From contig CP136898.1 of assembly GCA_034359265.1 (NCBI GenBank), forward strand, positions 56,533,501-56,597,500: a DNA stretch of 64,000 nt, written 5' to 3'. The stretch is from Canna indica. Its lineage: Eukaryota > Streptophyta > Magnoliopsida > Zingiberales > Cannaceae. The notes under the pieces are model-generated. The model had not been told where the DNA came from. It was given only the letters and a program-made list of their open reading frames with translations, and did not search any database. Shown here one piece after another: positions 63,201 to 64,000 of this stretch. Numbering within the stretch: the first letter of the stretch is position 1; each line of letters begins with the position of its first letter. The translations under genes and the position numbers were made by a program.

Positions 63201-63956
63201 GCAAAGAATTGCACAATTTTTTGAATAGAATCTTGAACGAAGCCGACTGATTGATCTTCGGGGTATCGGTTCGAAACGAACAGAAATCTGAGTCGCGAGC
63301 GACTCCAGAACATTCACTGTGATGAGAGAAGTTGTTAATCGAGTTATTTATGACAAACTAATGCAAAGAATTGCACGCTTTTTGGAATAGAATCTTCAAC
63401 GAAGCCGACTGATTGAACTTCTGGGTATCGGCTAGAAACGCCCAGCAATCTGAGTCCCGAGCGACTCCAGAACATTCACTGTGATGGGAGAAGTTGTTAA
63501 TCTAGTTAGTTATGACAAACTAATGCAAAGAATTGCAAGCTTTTTGGAATAGAATCTTCAACGAAGCCGACTGATTGAACTTCAGGGTATCGGCTAGAAA
63601 CGCCCAGCAATCTGAGTCCCGAGCGACTCCAGAACATTCACTGTGATGGGAGAAGTTGTTAATCGAGTTATTTATGACAAACTAATGCAAAGAATTGCAC
63701 GCTTTTTGGAATAGAATCTTCAACGAAGTCGACTGATTGAACTTCAGGGTATCGGCTAGAAACGCCCAGCAATCTGAGTCGCGAGCGACTCCAGAACATT
63801 CACTGTGATGGGAGAAGTTGTTAATCGAGTTATTTATGACAAACTAATGCAAAGAATTGCACGCTTTTTGGAATAGAATCTTCAACGAAGTCGACTGATT
63901 GAACTTCAGGGTATCGGCTAGAAACGCCCAGCAATCTGAGTCCCGAGCGACTCCAG
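60231..63956 (+). repeat. Tetramer/pentamer tail: Af-B-C-B and Af-B-C-B-B
   Basis: Blocks of 4, 5, 4, 5 and 5 monomers starting at 60231, 60879, 61689, 62337 and 63147. The B after Af has GATGAGAGAAG at 60405, 61053, 62511 and 63321 but not in the block at 61689. This G-to-A marker is absent from both 33-mer copies, so this part was amplified separately and is probably the start of another large unit cut by the window edge. Confidence 0.9.
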
Positions 63957-64000
63957 AACATTCACTGTGATGGGAGAAGTTGTTAATCGAGTTATATTTG
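63957..64000 (+). repeat. Partial monomer at window end (44 bp)
   Basis: First 44 bases of an A-like monomer (AATCGAGTTATATTTG), cut by the end of the window. The array continues beyond it. Confidence 0.95.

Larger units (their letters stand above)
1..64000. repeat. Satellite DNA array, 162-bp monomer, head-to-tail
   Basis: Seen directly: the segment AACATTCACTGTGATG recurs every 162 bases across the whole window, always on the same strand, with no unrelated sequence between copies. 395 complete monomers plus a 44-base fragment account for every base once 10 monomers of 160 bp, 11 of 161 bp and 1 of 159 bp are allowed for. A length of 150-180 bp, tandem homogeneity and higher-order repeats are typical of eukaryotic centromeric or pericentromeric satellites, and 162 bp is close to one nucleosome plus a short linker. 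Centromere function is inference only. Neither array edge lies inside the window. There is no gene, RNA gene or mobile element anywhere in it. Confidence 0.98.

Noticed and set aside
1..64000. CRISPR array
   Set aside because: Regular spacing, but the whole 162-bp period is conserved; there are no short repeats separated by unique spacers, and no cas genes.
1..64000. 5S rDNA, tRNA or other tandem RNA genes
   Set aside because: The only hint is the B-box-like GTTCGAAAC. There is no A box at proper spacing, no tRNA cloverleaf or 5S internal control region, and a T run that would stop RNA polymerase III lies upstream of the motif.
1..64000. Telomeric or short simple repeats
   Set aside because: No TTAGGG, TTAGG, TTTAGGG or related tracts; the period is 162 bp.
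1..64000. Insertion sequence, transposon or virus-derived block
   Set aside because: All sequence is accounted for by monomers; no coding domains, terminal repeats or target duplications seen.

Overview
The whole window is one uninterrupted satellite DNA array, so it comes from a eukaryotic chromosome (centromeric, pericentromeric or another heterochromatic block) and not from a gene region. A monomer of 162 bp, about 41% G+C in the copy I counted, is repeated head-to-tail in one orientation from base 1 to base 64000. I tracked monomer starts by the conserved AACATTCACTGTGATG segment. The first starts at 1 and the last, incomplete one at 63957, giving 395 complete monomers plus a 44-base fragment. 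The count closes exactly with 10 monomers of 160 bp, 11 of 161 bp, 1 of 159 bp and the rest 162 bp. I found no gene, RNA gene, transposon, inversion or unique sequence. The species cannot be named from the sequence alone.

Monomers fall into diagnostic types. Type A has TATATTTGATAG, CAATTTTTCGAAT and GGTTCGAAACGAACAG. A' is A with GATGCG for GATGGG. A'' is a 161-bp A' with an AATTTTTTTAATAG block. Type B has TATTTATGACAA, CACGCTTTTTGG and GGCTAGAAACGCCCAG. Type C is B with CTAGTTAGTTATGAC. Type D is a 160-bp form starting AATCCAGTTAG with GTCATGAG. Type E is A with seven T's then AATAG. Type Af is A with TTTTTTGAATAG and TTGATCTTCGG. A few monomers are clean chimeras.

The array is built at several nested scales. 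(1) 1-14.2 kb: A-A'-B trimers of 486 bp, reshuffled into larger units of 1943, 1457 and 2429 bp and marked by seven A'' monomers. (2) 14.2-30.4 kb: A-B alternation (324 bp) within 1943, 2105, 2429 and 1296 bp units, four of which carry a 161-bp B monomer. (3) 30.4-48.6 kb: B-rich, containing all ten D monomers, with 808, 324, 486, 2104, 1132 and 3558 bp units. (4) 48.6-64 kb: the most regular part, Af-B-C-B tetramers (648 bp) and Af-B-C-B-B pentamers (810 bp) inside a 33-monomer, 5346-bp higher-order repeat present twice in tandem with very few differences.

Nothing here is a protein or pathway. The most interesting content is structural: a conserved 14-bp dyad in almost every monomer, a second dyad that separates A from B, a TFIIIC B-box-like motif in A monomers, half of a CENP-B-box-like motif, substitutions that look like CpG decay, and the layered amplification history. 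Long minus-strand open frames exist only because 162 is a multiple of three (54 codons per monomer); I do not regard them as genes.
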